Assembly: GCA_044227505.1 (NCBI GenBank)
Contig: JBGAWP010000004.1
Coordinates: forward strand, 49,594-113,593
DNA from: UBA7236 sp044227505
Lineage (GTDB): Bacteria > Bacteroidota > Bacteroidia > Chitinophagales > BACL12
Length of the DNA: 64,000 nucleotides
Reading direction: 5' to 3'
Shown here: positions 1 to 9,658 of the stretch, in pieces
How the letters are laid out: each line of letters starts with the position of its first letter
How positions within the stretch are numbered: position 1 is the first letter of the stretch
The notes under the pieces: model-generated
The model's database searches: none
The model's input: the letters and a program-made list of their open reading frames with translations, nothing else
What the model was told of the DNA's origin: nothing
Translations under genes and position numbers: made by a program

Positions 1-782
1 ATGGAACCTAATCCTTCATTCATCAAAATTTTAAATGGAAATAATTCCAGGGTATCGAGATGCGTATAAGAATGATTAATGATCGGCAATGTAACATGAC
101 TGTCTGTAGATACATCTCCGTGACCCGGAAAATGTTTTCCGCAGGCAAGAATATTATTATCCTGCAGTGCATTCATGTACATCAAACCCTTTAAAGCAAC
201 ATTATATTTATTCTCCCCAAAAGACCTGTCGCCAATAACCGGGTTTTGAGGGTTATTATTTACATCGATAACCGGAGCAAAATTGCAGTGTACTCCTAAC
301 CTTTTAAGTTGTTGGGCAATTGCGGTTCCAACCTCATAAACAGTGGAATCGTTGCTCATGGCACCCCAGGTGAGCTGACGTTGGAAAGAGATCACAGAAT
401 CCAGTCGCATAGCAGGTCCCCATTCGGCATCCATAGCGATCATTAAGGGGATTTGGGACATGCTTTGATAGTTATTGGTCAGTTTCACCTGCCGCATGGG
501 CCCTCCCTGCATAAAAATGAGTCCGCCTAACTGATATTTTTTGATGAGTGTCTCAATTTCTTTCACATGGGCAGCATCCTTATTGGAATATGCCGCAACC
601 ATAAAAAGCTGCCCTATTTTTTGATCAAGGGTCATTACCTGCATGAGGGAATCCACCCAAGGGTAATTCTGATCGTAGTAAGCTAGTTTCTTATCTGTAT
701 CAATTTCAGGCGGTTGTACACGGAAAGATGCCGATGCAAAACCGAAGGTAAATATTAATATGAAAAAAAATCTTGAATACAA
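1..782 (-). CDS. Glycoside hydrolase family 3 (beta-N-acetylhexosaminidase-like), 3' end outside window
   Basis: The visible N-terminal 260 residues match the GH3 catalytic barrel of NagZ-type beta-N-acetylglucosaminidases, which cut GlcNAc from peptidoglycan or chitin fragments. The diagnostic motif KHFPGHGD lies at residues 216-223, and the DSH at 227-229 carries the Asp-His pair that serves as acid/base in NagZ enzymes. I start it at a TTG (780-782): an in-frame TAG lies just upstream, no ATG precedes the hydrophobic stretch, and the TTG start gives a clean signal peptide (YSRFFFILIFTFGFASAS). The protein is therefore exported to periplasm or surface. In Bacteroidota such GH3 domains are often fused to a C-terminal beta-lactamase domain, but that part lies outside the window, so the full architecture is unknown. 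It is transcribed divergently from mutL. Confidence 0.88.
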   Translation of the reverse strand, partial: MYSRFFFILIFTFGFASASFRVQPPEIDTDKKLAYYDQNYPWVDSLMQVMTLDQKIGQLFMVAAYSNKDAAHVKEIETLIKKYQLGGLIFMQGGPMRQVKLTNNYQSMSQIPLMIAMDAEWGPAMRLDSVISFQRQLTWGAMSNDSTVYEVGTAIAQQLKRLGVHCNFAPVIDVNNNPQNPVIGDRSFGENKYNVALKGLMYMNALQDNNILACGKHFPGHGDVSTDSHVTLPIINHSYTHLDTLELFPFKILMNEGLGS

Positions 783-995
783 TCGTGTCGTTTTTAACTA
801 TGACTTTAAACTATTTTGCAAAAGTAATTCGAACTTTATGCCAACAGTATCTATTTACACATAAACTGTTGTTATCATCACTAAATTTAAGACAATAGTT
901 CAAAGGAATTATCTTTATTTGCAAAGAAACGTTGAACTTGTTTTTTTTGATACAACTTTGCAGAAATAATTTAGTTCAGAGAGGCTGAGGCATAC

Positions 996-2819
996 ATGGC
1001 AGACATTATTCATTTATTACCGGATTCGATAGCAAATCAAATAGCCGCGGGGGAAGTTATTCAGCGACCTGCCTCGGCAGTAAAAGAATTGCTGGAAAAC
1101 GCCGTGGATGCAGGTGCTACGGAGATCAAGCTGATGGTGAAAGATGCAGGAAAAACACTTATTCAGGTGATTGATAACGGCTGCGGAATGAGTGTAACGG
1201 ATGCCAGAATGTGTTTTGAACGCCACGCAACATCTAAGATCAGAACCGCTGAAGACATTTTTAAGATCAAAACAAAGGGTTTTAGAGGGGAAGCGATGGC
1301 AAGTATTGCCGCAATTGCCCAGGTAGAGCTCAAAACCAGACTTCAAGAGGAGGAGATTGGAACCCGAATAGTGATAGAAGGGTCTGATATTGTTAGTCAG
1401 GAACAGGTGCAATGTGCAGGCGGAAGTAATATTTCAGTGAAAAACCTGTTTTACAATGTTCCGGCCAGGAGAAATTTTTTAAAATCAAATACGGTTGAAT
1501 TAAAACATATTATTGACGAATTTGAACGTGTGGTTTTAGCGCATCCCGGTATTTTTTTCAGTTTGCAGAATAACGGGATAGAATTATTTCATTTGAAACC
1601 GGGAAACTATCGCCAACGCGTAATTCATTTATTCGGCAGTAATTACAATGAAAAATTGGTACCGATAGAAGAAAATACTTCGGTTGCAAATATTCGCGGA
1701 TTTATCGGGAAACCCGATTCTGCAAAAAAAACCAAAGGGGAGCAATTCTTTTTTGTAAATAATCGCTTTATCAGAAGTCCTTATTTACACCACGCGGTTA
1801 TGAGTGTATATAATGATCTTATTGCAGAAGGAAATTATCCTTTATATACAATTTATATCGATATTGATCCGTCTCGTATTGACGTGAATGTGCATCCCAC
1901 AAAACAAGAAATAAAATTTGAGGACGAACGGATAATTTACACCTTTATTCAAGCCGGTGTGCGCCACGCATTAGCGCAATACAGCGTTACACCAACACTG
2001 GATTTTACTTTAGATCCCACCTTTGCCAATCTCCCGAGTTTTTATAAAAAACAACCGCAGGATACCGTTTCTAAAAATCTTTCTTTTAAGACCTACGAAA
2101 GCAGGATGAATGAAAATCCTACTTTTGAGAAAACGAATTTCCCTGATTTTCAACCGAAAGATTTTGATCGGGAATTAACAGCTGTTGAAAATAAGGATAT
2201 AGAAAATTCCGGTGGGAATGAAGAAAGAATATTCGGATATAATGCAGAAACAACTCCTTCCTTTCAGATTCACAATCAATATATCGTAGCTCAAATAAAA
2301 TCTGGGTTTATTGTTATTGATCAGCAGGCTGCGCATGAAAGGATCTTATATGAAAAATATCTTGCGCAATTGCACAATAAAAAACACCATACGCAACAAC
2401 AATTATTTCCACAGAGTTTAACTTTATCGGGAGCAGATGCGGCAATATTACTTGCGTTGTTGCAGGATATAAATAATCTTGGATTTGATATTCAACCATT
2501 TGGCAAAGAAACTTTCGTAATACACGGAGTTCCGGTGGAATTTGAAAATGGCAATGAACAAAAAGTAATTGAGGATCTTATTGAACAATTCAAAGAGGAT
2601 AAGGCCGCATTAAAATTGCACAAACACGAAGTGATAGCAAAATCGCTTGCAAGGTCAAATTCCATCAAACGCGGGCAAAAATTGGATGAGCGCGGAATGC
2701 GCCATTTGACCGATCAGTTGTTTGCGTGTGCAACACCATTTGTTTCTCCATTCGGAACATTAACCTTTACAACATTTTCGCTCGACGAATTAGCAAAACA
2801 ATTTCAGAAAAACAATTAA
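996..2819 (+). CDS. mutL: DNA mismatch repair protein MutL
   Basis: MutL couples MutS mismatch recognition to downstream repair. The N-terminal GHKL ATPase is intact: catalytic E34-N35 (ELLENAVDAGA), DNGCGM at 60-65 and GFRGEA at 95-100. A variable linker (about 340-415) leads to the dimerisation domain. The endonuclease motif DQHA-x2-E-x4-E appears as DQQAAHERILYE at 442-453, with His replaced by Gln, and the CPHGRP-like metal motif near the C-terminus reads VSPFG. Nicking activity is therefore uncertain. At 607 residues it has normal length. The ATG at 996 gives the standard N-terminus (IIHLLPDSIANQIAAGEV). Two rhomboid genes follow 7 bp downstream, probably in one transcript. A weak promoter-like CAACTTTG lies at 953-960. 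Confidence 0.97.
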   Translation: MADIIHLLPDSIANQIAAGEVIQRPASAVKELLENAVDAGATEIKLMVKDAGKTLIQVIDNGCGMSVTDARMCFERHATSKIRTAEDIFKIKTKGFRGEAMASIAAIAQVELKTRLQEEEIGTRIVIEGSDIVSQEQVQCAGGSNISVKNLFYNVPARRNFLKSNTVELKHIIDEFERVVLAHPGIFFSLQNNGIELFHLKPGNYRQRVIHLFGSNYNEKLVPIEENTSVANIRGFIGKPDSAKKTKGEQFFFVNNRFIRSPYLHHAVMSVYNDLIAEGNYPLYTIYIDIDPSRIDVNVHPTKQEIKFEDERIIYTFIQAGVRHALAQYSVTPTLDFTLDPTFANLPSFYKKQPQDTVSKNLSFKTYESRMNENPTFEKTNFPDFQPKDFDRELTAVENKDIENSGGNEERIFGYNAETTPSFQIHNQYIVAQIKSGFIVIDQQAAHERILYEKYLAQLHNKKHHTQQQLFPQSLTLSGADAAILLALLQDINNLGFDIQPFGKETFVIHGVPVEFENGNEQKVIEDLIEQFKEDKAALKLHKHEVIAKSLARSNSIKRGQKLDERGMRHLTDQLFACATPFVSPFGTLTFTTFSLDELAKQFQKNN

Positions 2820-2826
2820 AATATAG

Positions 2827-3510
2827 ATGTCGAATTTTCAATTTACGAGATTTAATTATTTACCACCTGCAATAAAAAATTTATTGATCCTGAATGGATT
2901 GGTATTTTTAGCAACCGTTGCCTTTCCGGACCTTATTTATAAGTTGGGTTTATATTATCCGGCATCTCCCAATTTTCAACCCTATCAGATCGTAACACAT
3001 TTATTTACGCATGGAGATTTTGGACATGTTTTTTTTAATATGTTTGCCTTATGGATGTTCGGTTCAGTGTTAGAAAATGTTTGGGGTCCGAAAAGATTTC
3101 TGATCTTTTATTTTGTAACGGGTCTTGGTGCCGCAGCATTGCACATGGGCGTAAATGCATATCAAATTTATGAGATAGCGGGTACGGTAAATCCCATGAG
3201 TATGAGTTTTACGGAATATGAAGCAAATAAGATATTTAGTTTTATGGGCCCTACAGTTGGTGCATCAGGTTCGGTTTATGGAATTTTGATCGCATTTGGC
3301 ATGCTGTTTCCCAATACATTATTATATATCTATTTTCTTCTTCCCGTAAAAGCAAAATATGTAGTAATAATATTAATCGCCATTGAACTCTATCTTGGGT
3401 TTATAAATAGCCCAACAGATAATGTGGCCCACTTTGCACATCTTGGCGGTGCTTTATTTGGATTTTTATTAATTAAATATTGGGGGAAAAATAAACGACG
3501 TTTTTATTAA
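2827..3510 (+). CDS. Rhomboid family intramembrane serine protease
   Basis: This is a six-helix rhomboid protease that cleaves transmembrane substrates within the membrane. The catalytic Ser lies in GASGSVYG (S147) and the catalytic His in HFAHLGGALFG (H205). The family HGDFGHVFFNMFALWMFG stretch (oxyanion His/Asn, about residues 62-80) is also present. At 227 residues it is a minimal rhomboid core without extra domains. It starts 7 bp after mutL, and its stop overlaps the start of a second rhomboid by one base (TAATG), so the two are translationally coupled. Substrates cannot be inferred. Confidence 0.93.
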   Translation: MSNFQFTRFNYLPPAIKNLLILNGLVFLATVAFPDLIYKLGLYYPASPNFQPYQIVTHLFTHGDFGHVFFNMFALWMFGSVLENVWGPKRFLIFYFVTGLGAAALHMGVNAYQIYEIAGTVNPMSMSFTEYEANKIFSFMGPTVGASGSVYGILIAFGMLFPNTLLYIYFLLPVKAKYVVIILIAIELYLGFINSPTDNVAHFAHLGGALFGFLLIKYWGKNKRRFY

Positions 3511-4415
3511 TGAATATCAGAGACGACATTAAACATCAATTCATGCATGGCAACGCAATAATGAAAATATTGCTGGTGAATGTTTTGATATTTGCCGTTC
3601 AATCCATTATTTTTTTAATAGCGTATTTTAGCGGATTTAAGGAAGAGTATGTATTATTTTTAAGTAAATGGTTTTGGGTGAGTACGGATCTCAATGTATT
3701 AATAACAAGACCCTGGACATTATTCACCTCGATACTCATGCATGATCCTGAGGATATTTTTCATATTCTGAGTAACATGTTATATCTTTTCTTTTTTGGA
3801 AGAATATTTATTGATTTTATCCCGCAGAAAAATTCCTGGCCTTTGTTCCTTACAGGAGGACTTGTGGGAGCTTTCGTTGCGATCGCAACTTATAATTTGG
3901 CGCCATCTGTAAAAGATTTTGTGGGAATTCCGATGGTTGGCGCTTCAGCAGGCGTTATGGCAATTGTACTTGCTGCAGCAACTCTGGCACCGAATTATAG
4001 CGTGGGTCTTATTTTAATAGGACCGGTAAAATTAAAATATATTGCATTAGTGGTTGTGGTAATTGATCTATTAAGCATTCCTTCAGAATATAATTTGGGC
4101 GGACATGTGGCGCATCTCGGTGGTGCACTTACCGGTTATTTATTTATCAAGTCTTACCAGAGTGGCCGCCCTTGGTTCGACTGGTGGCCGAAATTTGAAA
4201 ATTTTATTTTTAGAATATTTGAAAAAAAGAAACCTAGGGTTGCATATGTAAATCAACATCCAACTCCTAAAAAAACAGCAATGGGAAGAGATGAAAAAGA
4301 CATTGATGATCAGGTTAAAACAGATGCCATTCTAGATAAAATAAAGGCAGGTGGATACGACAGTTTAAGCAAAGCAGAAAAAGATTTTTTATTTAAAGTC
4401 AGCAATAAGAAATGA
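3510..4415 (+). CDS. Rhomboid family protease with C-terminal cytosolic extension
   Basis: This is a second rhomboid, paralogous to the preceding gene. The Ser motif is GASAGVMA (S146) and the His motif HVAHLGGALTG (H202); residue +1 to Ser is Ala rather than Gly, still compatible with activity. After the last membrane segment there is a charged extension of about 90 residues ending ILDKIKAGGYDSLSKAEKDF, a short helical module that recurs at the C-terminus of many Bacteroidota rhomboids and lies in the cytoplasm. Both junctions overlap: one base with the upstream rhomboid, and ATGA with the downstream endonuclease-like gene. The three genes therefore form a tight operon behind mutL. Confidence 0.92.
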   Translation: MNIRDDIKHQFMHGNAIMKILLVNVLIFAVQSIIFLIAYFSGFKEEYVLFLSKWFWVSTDLNVLITRPWTLFTSILMHDPEDIFHILSNMLYLFFFGRIFIDFIPQKNSWPLFLTGGLVGAFVAIATYNLAPSVKDFVGIPMVGASAGVMAIVLAAATLAPNYSVGLILIGPVKLKYIALVVVVIDLLSIPSEYNLGGHVAHLGGALTGYLFIKSYQSGRPWFDWWPKFENFIFRIFEKKKPRVAYVNQHPTPKKTAMGRDEKDIDDQVKTDAILDKIKAGGYDSLSKAEKDFLFKVSNKK

Positions 4416-5512
4416 AGTGGTGGCATAAAATAATTTTGTTTTTTACAATTCTCAATTTGATCTTCCTGTTGGGAGCTTATATGGCAATGTATGTAAGCCC
4501 GGAAAGTTTTTGGCCTGTTGCATTTATCGGATTGGGTTATATTCCCGTTTTGGTGGTTTATCTGTTTTTTATGCTCCTCTGGTTTTTTATGCACAGAAAG
4601 GTATTTTATGTTTTGCTCGTATTTTTAATTTTAGGTTTTAATGCGCACAGAAGTTATTTTGCGATCGGGTCGCTAAAAAAGACAAATACAGAAGGAAAAA
4701 AAACATATAGTATTTTACAATATAATGTTCAGGGATTTGATGCTTATAATAAAGATGGTAAATACCTCAACAGAGAAGAAATAATTTCCAATATTGCAGA
4801 AGCAAAAGCGGATATAATATGTCTGGAAGAATTTAATACCTACCATGATCATCCGACTGAAAAGAGCAATTTAGATATGGTTATTGCCGCAACAGGATTA
4901 AACCATAAGTATTATTATAAGGCATATGAAAATTCGAAATCGACCAGAAGTTTCGGATTGATAATACTTTCTCGTTTTCCTGTTATTAGTTCCGGTCATC
5001 TGGAGTATTTATCACTCAGCAGATTAAATTCCACGATATATGCTGACCTGCTGATAGAAAATGATACCATAAGAGTATTTTGCTCGCATTTACAGTCTAC
5101 TCAATTAAGTCATTACGATCTCGAATTTATTGAAGCGAGCAATGAAGCGCAAACTGATTTTGATGCTGATAGAATAACGAACAAATTAAAAATGAGTTAC
5201 GCTTTGAGGGCGCAGGAGGCAGATACAGTTTCCACTTACTTAAAAAAATCGCCTCATCCTATTATTTCCTGTGGTGATTTTAATGATACACCTGTTTCTT
5301 ATACCTATCGCAAAATGAGTGAGGATCTTCAGGATGCCTTTTTGCAAAAAGGATTTGGCATTGGAGCTACCTATGCACCATTTCCATTTATAAGAATAGA
5401 TTATCAGTTATTTGATGAGGATAAATTTGATATTGTTGATTTTAAAAGGATCAAAGAGAGATCAAGCGATCATTATCCTTGTGTTACTACGTTTGTGATG
5501 AATGAGAAATGA
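4412..5512 (+). CDS. Membrane-anchored endonuclease/exonuclease/phosphatase family protein
   Basis: Residues 1-85 form three hydrophobic segments. The remainder is an EEP-fold hydrolase with the expected order of active-site motifs: ILQYNVQGF (Asn), DIICLEEF (metal Glu), FCSHLQS (His), SCGDFND (Asp/Asn) and SSDHYPC (Asp-His). EEP proteins cleave phosphodiester or phosphomonoester bonds in nucleic acids, lipids or inositol phosphates. The membrane anchor argues against a housekeeping DNase, but the substrate is unknown. The start overlaps the rhomboid stop (ATGA). The stop TGA (5510-5512) is also the first TGA of a heptameric repeat array, so the repeat begins exactly at the end of the gene. 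Confidence 0.86.
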   Translation: MKWWHKIILFFTILNLIFLLGAYMAMYVSPESFWPVAFIGLGYIPVLVVYLFFMLLWFFMHRKVFYVLLVFLILGFNAHRSYFAIGSLKKTNTEGKKTYSILQYNVQGFDAYNKDGKYLNREEIISNIAEAKADIICLEEFNTYHDHPTEKSNLDMVIAATGLNHKYYYKAYENSKSTRSFGLIILSRFPVISSGHLEYLSLSRLNSTIYADLLIENDTIRVFCSHLQSTQLSHYDLEFIEASNEAQTDFDADRITNKLKMSYALRAQEADTVSTYLKKSPHPIISCGDFNDTPVSYTYRKMSEDLQDAFLQKGFGIGATYAPFPFIRIDYQLFDEDKFDIVDFKRIKERSSDHYPCVTTFVMNEK

Positions 5513-5925
5513 GTTATGAATAATGAGATTGATCCTCGATAGCCGGATGTATTTACTCCTGCCCAATGAATATTGACTCCTGACAAACCTCCACGGACAC
5601 ACGATTCACGAATAAATGAGTTATGAGTGATGAGTGTGATTCTTTATGGCCGGAATGACTCACTCCTGACTAATGACTATTGAAATTGGGTGAGTAGTGA
5701 GTGCTGAGTGGTGAGATTGATCCTCGATAGCCGGATGTTTTTACTCCTGACTATTGACTATTGACGGAAAGAGGTGAGATTGATCCTCAATAGCCGGATG
5801 TATTTACTCCTGACTAATAACTATTGAAGGAAAGTGGTGAGATTTATCCTTGAAAGCCGGATGTTTTTACTCCTGATTAATGACAATTGACTCCTGACAA
5901 CCCTCCACGCCTCACGATTTCCTAT
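5510..5925. repeat. Heptamer-based intergenic repeat array 1
   Basis: No gene lies here. Degenerate heptamers (ATGAGTT, ATGAATA, GGTGAGT, CTAATGA, CTATTGA, TTCACGA) alternate with a conserved core GATTGATCCTCGATAGCCGG. The core, exact or diverged, begins at about 5527, 5637, 5715, 5778 and 5841. The last three are spaced by exactly 63 bp, that is nine heptamers. Every copy is followed by ATG, a T-rich stretch and ACTCCTGAC. The first heptamer provides the stop codon of the upstream gene, and the array ends beside the cysS promoter. Confidence 0.9.
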
Positions 5926-5933
5926 TAACTTTG
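5926..5933 (+). promoter_or_regulatory. Bacteroidota-type -7 promoter box (TAACTTTG) for cysS
   Basis: TAACTTTG matches the primary sigma consensus TAnnTTTG exactly and ends only 4 bp before the cysS ATG. The mRNA would start close to the start codon and be nearly leaderless. No clear -33 TTTG was found. Seen in sequence; promoter function is inferred. Confidence 0.5.
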
Positions 5934-5937
5934 CAAC

Positions 5938-7440
5938 ATGGAAAAGGTGTTATACCATCAGAATACTTTATTGGTTTACAATACATTATCGAGGCAAAAA
6001 GAGACTTTTGAACCACTGCATCCCCCTTTTGTAGGCATGTATGCCTGCGGCCCTACCGTTTATAGTGAACCACACCTTGGCAATTGCAGAAGTTTTGTTT
6101 CTTACGATCTGATGTTCCGCTATTTGTTGCATTTAGGATATAAGGTGCGTTATCTGAGAAATATCACCGATGCAGGGCATGTGGAAAGCACCAGCGGAGA
6201 AACTGGTGACAGAATAGGAAAACAAGCCAAACTGGAACAAATTGAACCAATGGAAATTGTACAGAAATATTCTGTAAAATTCCATCAGATCATGGAAACT
6301 TTAAATTGTTTGCCACCAAGTATAGAACCAACTGCAACCGGGCATATTATTGAGCAGATAGAAATGACAAAAAAAATAATGGAGAAGGGATATGCATATG
6401 AAACTGCAGATGCCATTTATTTTGATGTAGATAAATATGCTGCCACGCACAATTATACAATTTTAAGCGGTAGAAATTTAGATGACCAATTAGAGAATAC
6501 AAGAGAACTTGACGGACAACAATCGAAAAAAGGGCGATTGGATTTTGCGTTGATGATTAAAGCAAAACCGGAGCACATTATGCGTTGGCCTTCACCTTGG
6601 GGAGATGTATATCCGGGTTGGCATATTGAGTGTTCAGCAATGAGCGAAAAATATTTAGGGAAACAATTTGATATTCACTGCGGTGGAATGGATCTCATTC
6701 CCACGCATCACACAAACGAGATCGCACAATGTGTTGCATGTAACGATACTGATCCGGTAAAATATTGGCTGCACCCAAATATGCTTACCGTTAACGGACA
6801 AAAAATGAGTAAGAGTTTGGGGAATGCATTTTTGCCTATAGAATTATTTGAGGGAACACATCCTTTATTAGATCAGGGTTACAGCCCTATGACAGTGCGT
6901 TATTCTATGCTACAAGCGCATTACAGAAGCACACTGGATTTTAGTAATGATGCATTAAAGGCAGCTGAAAAAGGACTAAAAAGAATGATGAATGCAGTGC
7001 ATTTATTAAATGGCATCAGTGTGTCAAACGAAATAAATAATAATGAAGAAGCGAATGTAAATAAAATATTATTCGGAACCTATGCTGCAATGAATAATGA
7101 TTTTAATTCGCCACAGGCAATTGCCGAATTAAATGAAGCTGCAACATTAATTAATACCTGGAATGATCTGCAGAATAAAACCGCAAACATAAAAGCTGAC
7201 ACTTTACAACGATTAAAAGATCTGTTACATCATTTTCTTTTTGATATTTTCGGATTACAGGAAGAAAAGGAAAATAACAACGAAGCATTGAATGGTGTTA
7301 TGGAGCTTGTAATTGATATCCGAAAAGATGCGCGCGGAAAAAAAGATTTCGCTACTTCCGATAAGATACGCGACGGGTTAAAGTCGGCGGGGATTCAATT
7401 AAAAGATGGTAAAGAAGGCACTTCCTGGGATATGGAATAA
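5938..7440 (+). CDS. cysS: Cysteinyl-tRNA synthetase
   Basis: This class I aminoacyl-tRNA synthetase attaches cysteine to tRNA-Cys in the cytoplasm. The HIGH motif is present as HLGN (46-49) after YACGPTVYSEP, and KMSKS stands at 289-293. The zinc/cysteine-binding residues are seen in YACGPTVY, WHIECSAMS and GGMDLIPTHHTNEIAQC. A helical anticodon-binding domain follows and the 500-residue length is normal. The ATG sits 4 bp after a TAnnTTTG box. A methyltransferase gene begins immediately after the stop (TAA ATG, no gap), so that gene probably shares the transcript although it is functionally unrelated. Confidence 0.98.
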   Translation: MEKVLYHQNTLLVYNTLSRQKETFEPLHPPFVGMYACGPTVYSEPHLGNCRSFVSYDLMFRYLLHLGYKVRYLRNITDAGHVESTSGETGDRIGKQAKLEQIEPMEIVQKYSVKFHQIMETLNCLPPSIEPTATGHIIEQIEMTKKIMEKGYAYETADAIYFDVDKYAATHNYTILSGRNLDDQLENTRELDGQQSKKGRLDFALMIKAKPEHIMRWPSPWGDVYPGWHIECSAMSEKYLGKQFDIHCGGMDLIPTHHTNEIAQCVACNDTDPVKYWLHPNMLTVNGQKMSKSLGNAFLPIELFEGTHPLLDQGYSPMTVRYSMLQAHYRSTLDFSNDALKAAEKGLKRMMNAVHLLNGISVSNEINNNEEANVNKILFGTYAAMNNDFNSPQAIAELNEAATLINTWNDLQNKTANIKADTLQRLKDLLHHFLFDIFGLQEEKENNNEALNGVMELVIDIRKDARGKKDFATSDKIRDGLKSAGIQLKDGKEGTSWDME

Positions 7441-8250
7441 ATGAACTCAAATCTTTTTATGGCCAATTCATTTGATCCGGTTGCGGATATTTATGATGAT
7501 ACTTTTTCGAAAACTCAAATTGGAAAGGCGCAAAGAGATATTGTGTGGAAATACCTGGACAAAAAAAAGTTCGTAAATAAAAATATTTTAGAGATCAACT
7601 GCGGCACCGGAGAGGATGCGATTTTTTTGTCGAAGAACAATAACCTTACGGCAACGGATGCATCGGAAGAAATGTTGAAAATTACCAATGAAAAGATCAA
7701 GTTAAATGAAATTGGAACAAGGTGTAAAACATTGCTGTGGGATTTGAATGATCCCTTCCCAGGTGATCGCGATGAAAAATACGATCTTATTTTTTCTAAT
7801 TTCGGGGGGCTGAACTGTTTATCATCAGAAACATTAAAAAAATTATCCGCAGAATTATTTACTCTTTTACGATCAGGTGGAAAATTGATATTTGTTGTAA
7901 TGGGGAGAAAATGTTTATGGGAGTCTTTTTATTTTTTATATAAAGGAAAATTTAAATCTGTTTTTCGCAGAAGAAAATCCGGTGTTGTAAAAGCTCCATT
8001 AAATGATAAAATATTTGTGGACACCTATTATCACTCCCCGCGAGAATTCATGCGGTTTTTTGATGAAAATTTTAAGTTAAATAAAACTTCGCCTGTTGGT
8101 TTTTTCATTCCGCCATCTTATCTTGATCCCTTTTTTACAAATAAAAAAAGGATGCTGAATTTATTTACTCGTCTCGACCAAATGGTATTCAAGGTCGGAA
8201 TTTTGTCAAACTATGCCGATCACTATCTTATTGAATTGGAGATGAATTAA
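7441..8250 (+). CDS. Class I SAM-dependent methyltransferase
   Basis: This Rossmann-fold methyltransferase carries SAM motif I ILEINCGTGEDA at about 49-60, acidic motif II at the end of strand 2 (TATDASEEM), and the SNFGGLNCL and LLRSGGKLIFVVMG strands. The C-terminal third is basic and aromatic, which could contact a lipid or membrane, but no substrate can be assigned. It starts directly after cysS. A promoter-like box follows its stop and precedes the first radical SAM gene, so it may belong either to the cysS transcript or to the radical SAM block. Gene order and strand favour a link to the block. Confidence 0.82.
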   Translation: MNSNLFMANSFDPVADIYDDTFSKTQIGKAQRDIVWKYLDKKKFVNKNILEINCGTGEDAIFLSKNNNLTATDASEEMLKITNEKIKLNEIGTRCKTLLWDLNDPFPGDRDEKYDLIFSNFGGLNCLSSETLKKLSAELFTLLRSGGKLIFVVMGRKCLWESFYFLYKGKFKSVFRRRKSGVVKAPLNDKIFVDTYYHSPREFMRFFDENFKLNKTSPVGFFIPPSYLDPFFTNKKRMLNLFTRLDQMVFKVGILSNYADHYLIELEMN

Positions 8251-8258
8251 CAAGGTGT

Positions 8259-8266
8259 TAAATTTG
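8259..8266 (+). promoter_or_regulatory. TAnnTTTG box (TAAATTTG) upstream of radical SAM gene
   Basis: This is an exact match to the Bacteroidota -7 consensus, 15 bp before the GTG start of the first radical SAM gene. It could give the biosynthetic block its own transcript. No convincing -33 element was seen. Confidence 0.4.
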
Positions 8267-8281
8267 CCTTAATTCATAAGA

Positions 8282-9658
8282 GTGAAAGTTCTACTAACCC
8301 ACGGTTATTTTCTTAGTGAAGATCTGAAAGAACAACAGATCATGAAGCCTTATGTGCCATTGGGGATCTTATACATTTCCGGATATCTTGAAAAACATAA
8401 TATAAATCACGAAGTTTTTGATTCTACCTTTTATAAACCGGAGGACCTCCAAGCCTATATCATCGAGTACAAACCACAATATATTGGTATTTATGTAAAT
8501 CTGATGACCAAATTGCAGGTGTTAAAAATTATTGCATTTATTAAGGCATCACCAGAATTAAAAGATATAAAAATTATTTTAGGTGGCCCGGAAGTTCGCA
8601 ACCACGCCGATAAATTTTTAAACAATGGTGCCGACTTTTTAGTATTAGGTGAAGGAGAAGAAACCTTTTTGGAATTAATACAAACTCTGGATGCCGGCGA
8701 TAAGAAAAAAATACAGGAAATAAACGGGATTTGTTATTTGAATGAAAAAGGAAGCCTCGTTAAAAATAACGAAAGGAATAAAATAAAAGATATTGATGCT
8801 CTGCCTTTCCCAAACAGAAAAAAAGTTGATTTGTTTAAATATCTGCATGTGTGGAAACAATATCACGGAAAAAATGCAATATCCATTTCCACCATGCGCG
8901 GTTGTCCTTATACTTGTAAATGGTGTAGTCGAGCAGTTTATGGTTTAAGTTACAGAAGGCGCAGCGCAGAAATTGTAGTTGCAGAAATTATAACCATACA
9001 AAAAGAATATTCGCCGGATACTTTGTGGTTTGTAGATGATGTATTTACGGTAAGCCATAAATGGATGCAGGAATTTGCAGCTGAAATTAAAAAACAAAAT
9101 GTTTCAATGCAATACGAATGTATTACACGTGCCGACAGATTAAATGAAGATGTTTTTCAATTATTAAAAGACAGCGGTTGTTTTCGTGTATGGATAGGCG
9201 CGGAAAGCGGGTCGCAAAATATAATTGATGCAATGGACAGAAGGGTGGATGTAAATCAGGTTCGCGCGATGATACAATTGGCAAAAAAATATCAGATCGA
9301 GGCAGGTACTTTTATCATGTTGGGTTATCCAGGAGAAACGGAAAGCGATATCATGGAAACCATTCATCATTTAAAAACTTCCGATCCCGATCATTTTACG
9401 ATAACTGTTGCTTATCCAATTAAAGGCACTGAATTATATCAGGAAGTAGAATCCGACTTTATAGACCAGATGCCTTGGGAAACATCAACCGACAGGGATA
9501 TTGTTTTCAAAAGAACCTATAACGAAAAGTATTACGCCTATGCTGTACGCCATGTTGTAAATGAAGTTAATTATTTTAAGAAGCAAGCTCCGATGTTTAA
9601 ATTAAAATCCATGGCGGCAAAAGCGGGTATGTGGTATTACAGAACAATGAAGTCATGA
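8282..9658 (+). CDS. B12-binding-domain radical SAM protein 1
   Basis: The N-terminal 140 residues have the cobalamin-binding-type Rossmann layout ending in LGEGEETFLELIQTL (from about residue 122), followed by a radical SAM core with the [4Fe-4S] ligands C208, C212 and C215 (GCPYTCKWC). The family uses SAM and usually cobalamin to methylate or rearrange unactivated carbons. Strong resemblance to the gene at 14099 (matching VYG/IYG, WFVDD/WFCDD and GAESGSQ stretches) shows they are paralogs. It starts with GTG and its stop overlaps the glycosyltransferase start (ATGA). The substrate is unknown; it is the first member of a compact block of sugar- and methyl-modifying genes. Confidence 0.9.
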   Translation: MKVLLTHGYFLSEDLKEQQIMKPYVPLGILYISGYLEKHNINHEVFDSTFYKPEDLQAYIIEYKPQYIGIYVNLMTKLQVLKIIAFIKASPELKDIKIILGGPEVRNHADKFLNNGADFLVLGEGEETFLELIQTLDAGDKKKIQEINGICYLNEKGSLVKNNERNKIKDIDALPFPNRKKVDLFKYLHVWKQYHGKNAISISTMRGCPYTCKWCSRAVYGLSYRRRSAEIVVAEIITIQKEYSPDTLWFVDDVFTVSHKWMQEFAAEIKKQNVSMQYECITRADRLNEDVFQLLKDSGCFRVWIGAESGSQNIIDAMDRRVDVNQVRAMIQLAKKYQIEAGTFIMLGYPGETESDIMETIHHLKTSDPDHFTITVAYPIKGTELYQEVESDFIDQMPWETSTDRDIVFKRTYNEKYYAYAVRHVVNEVNYFKKQAPMFKLKSMAAKAGMWYYRTMKS

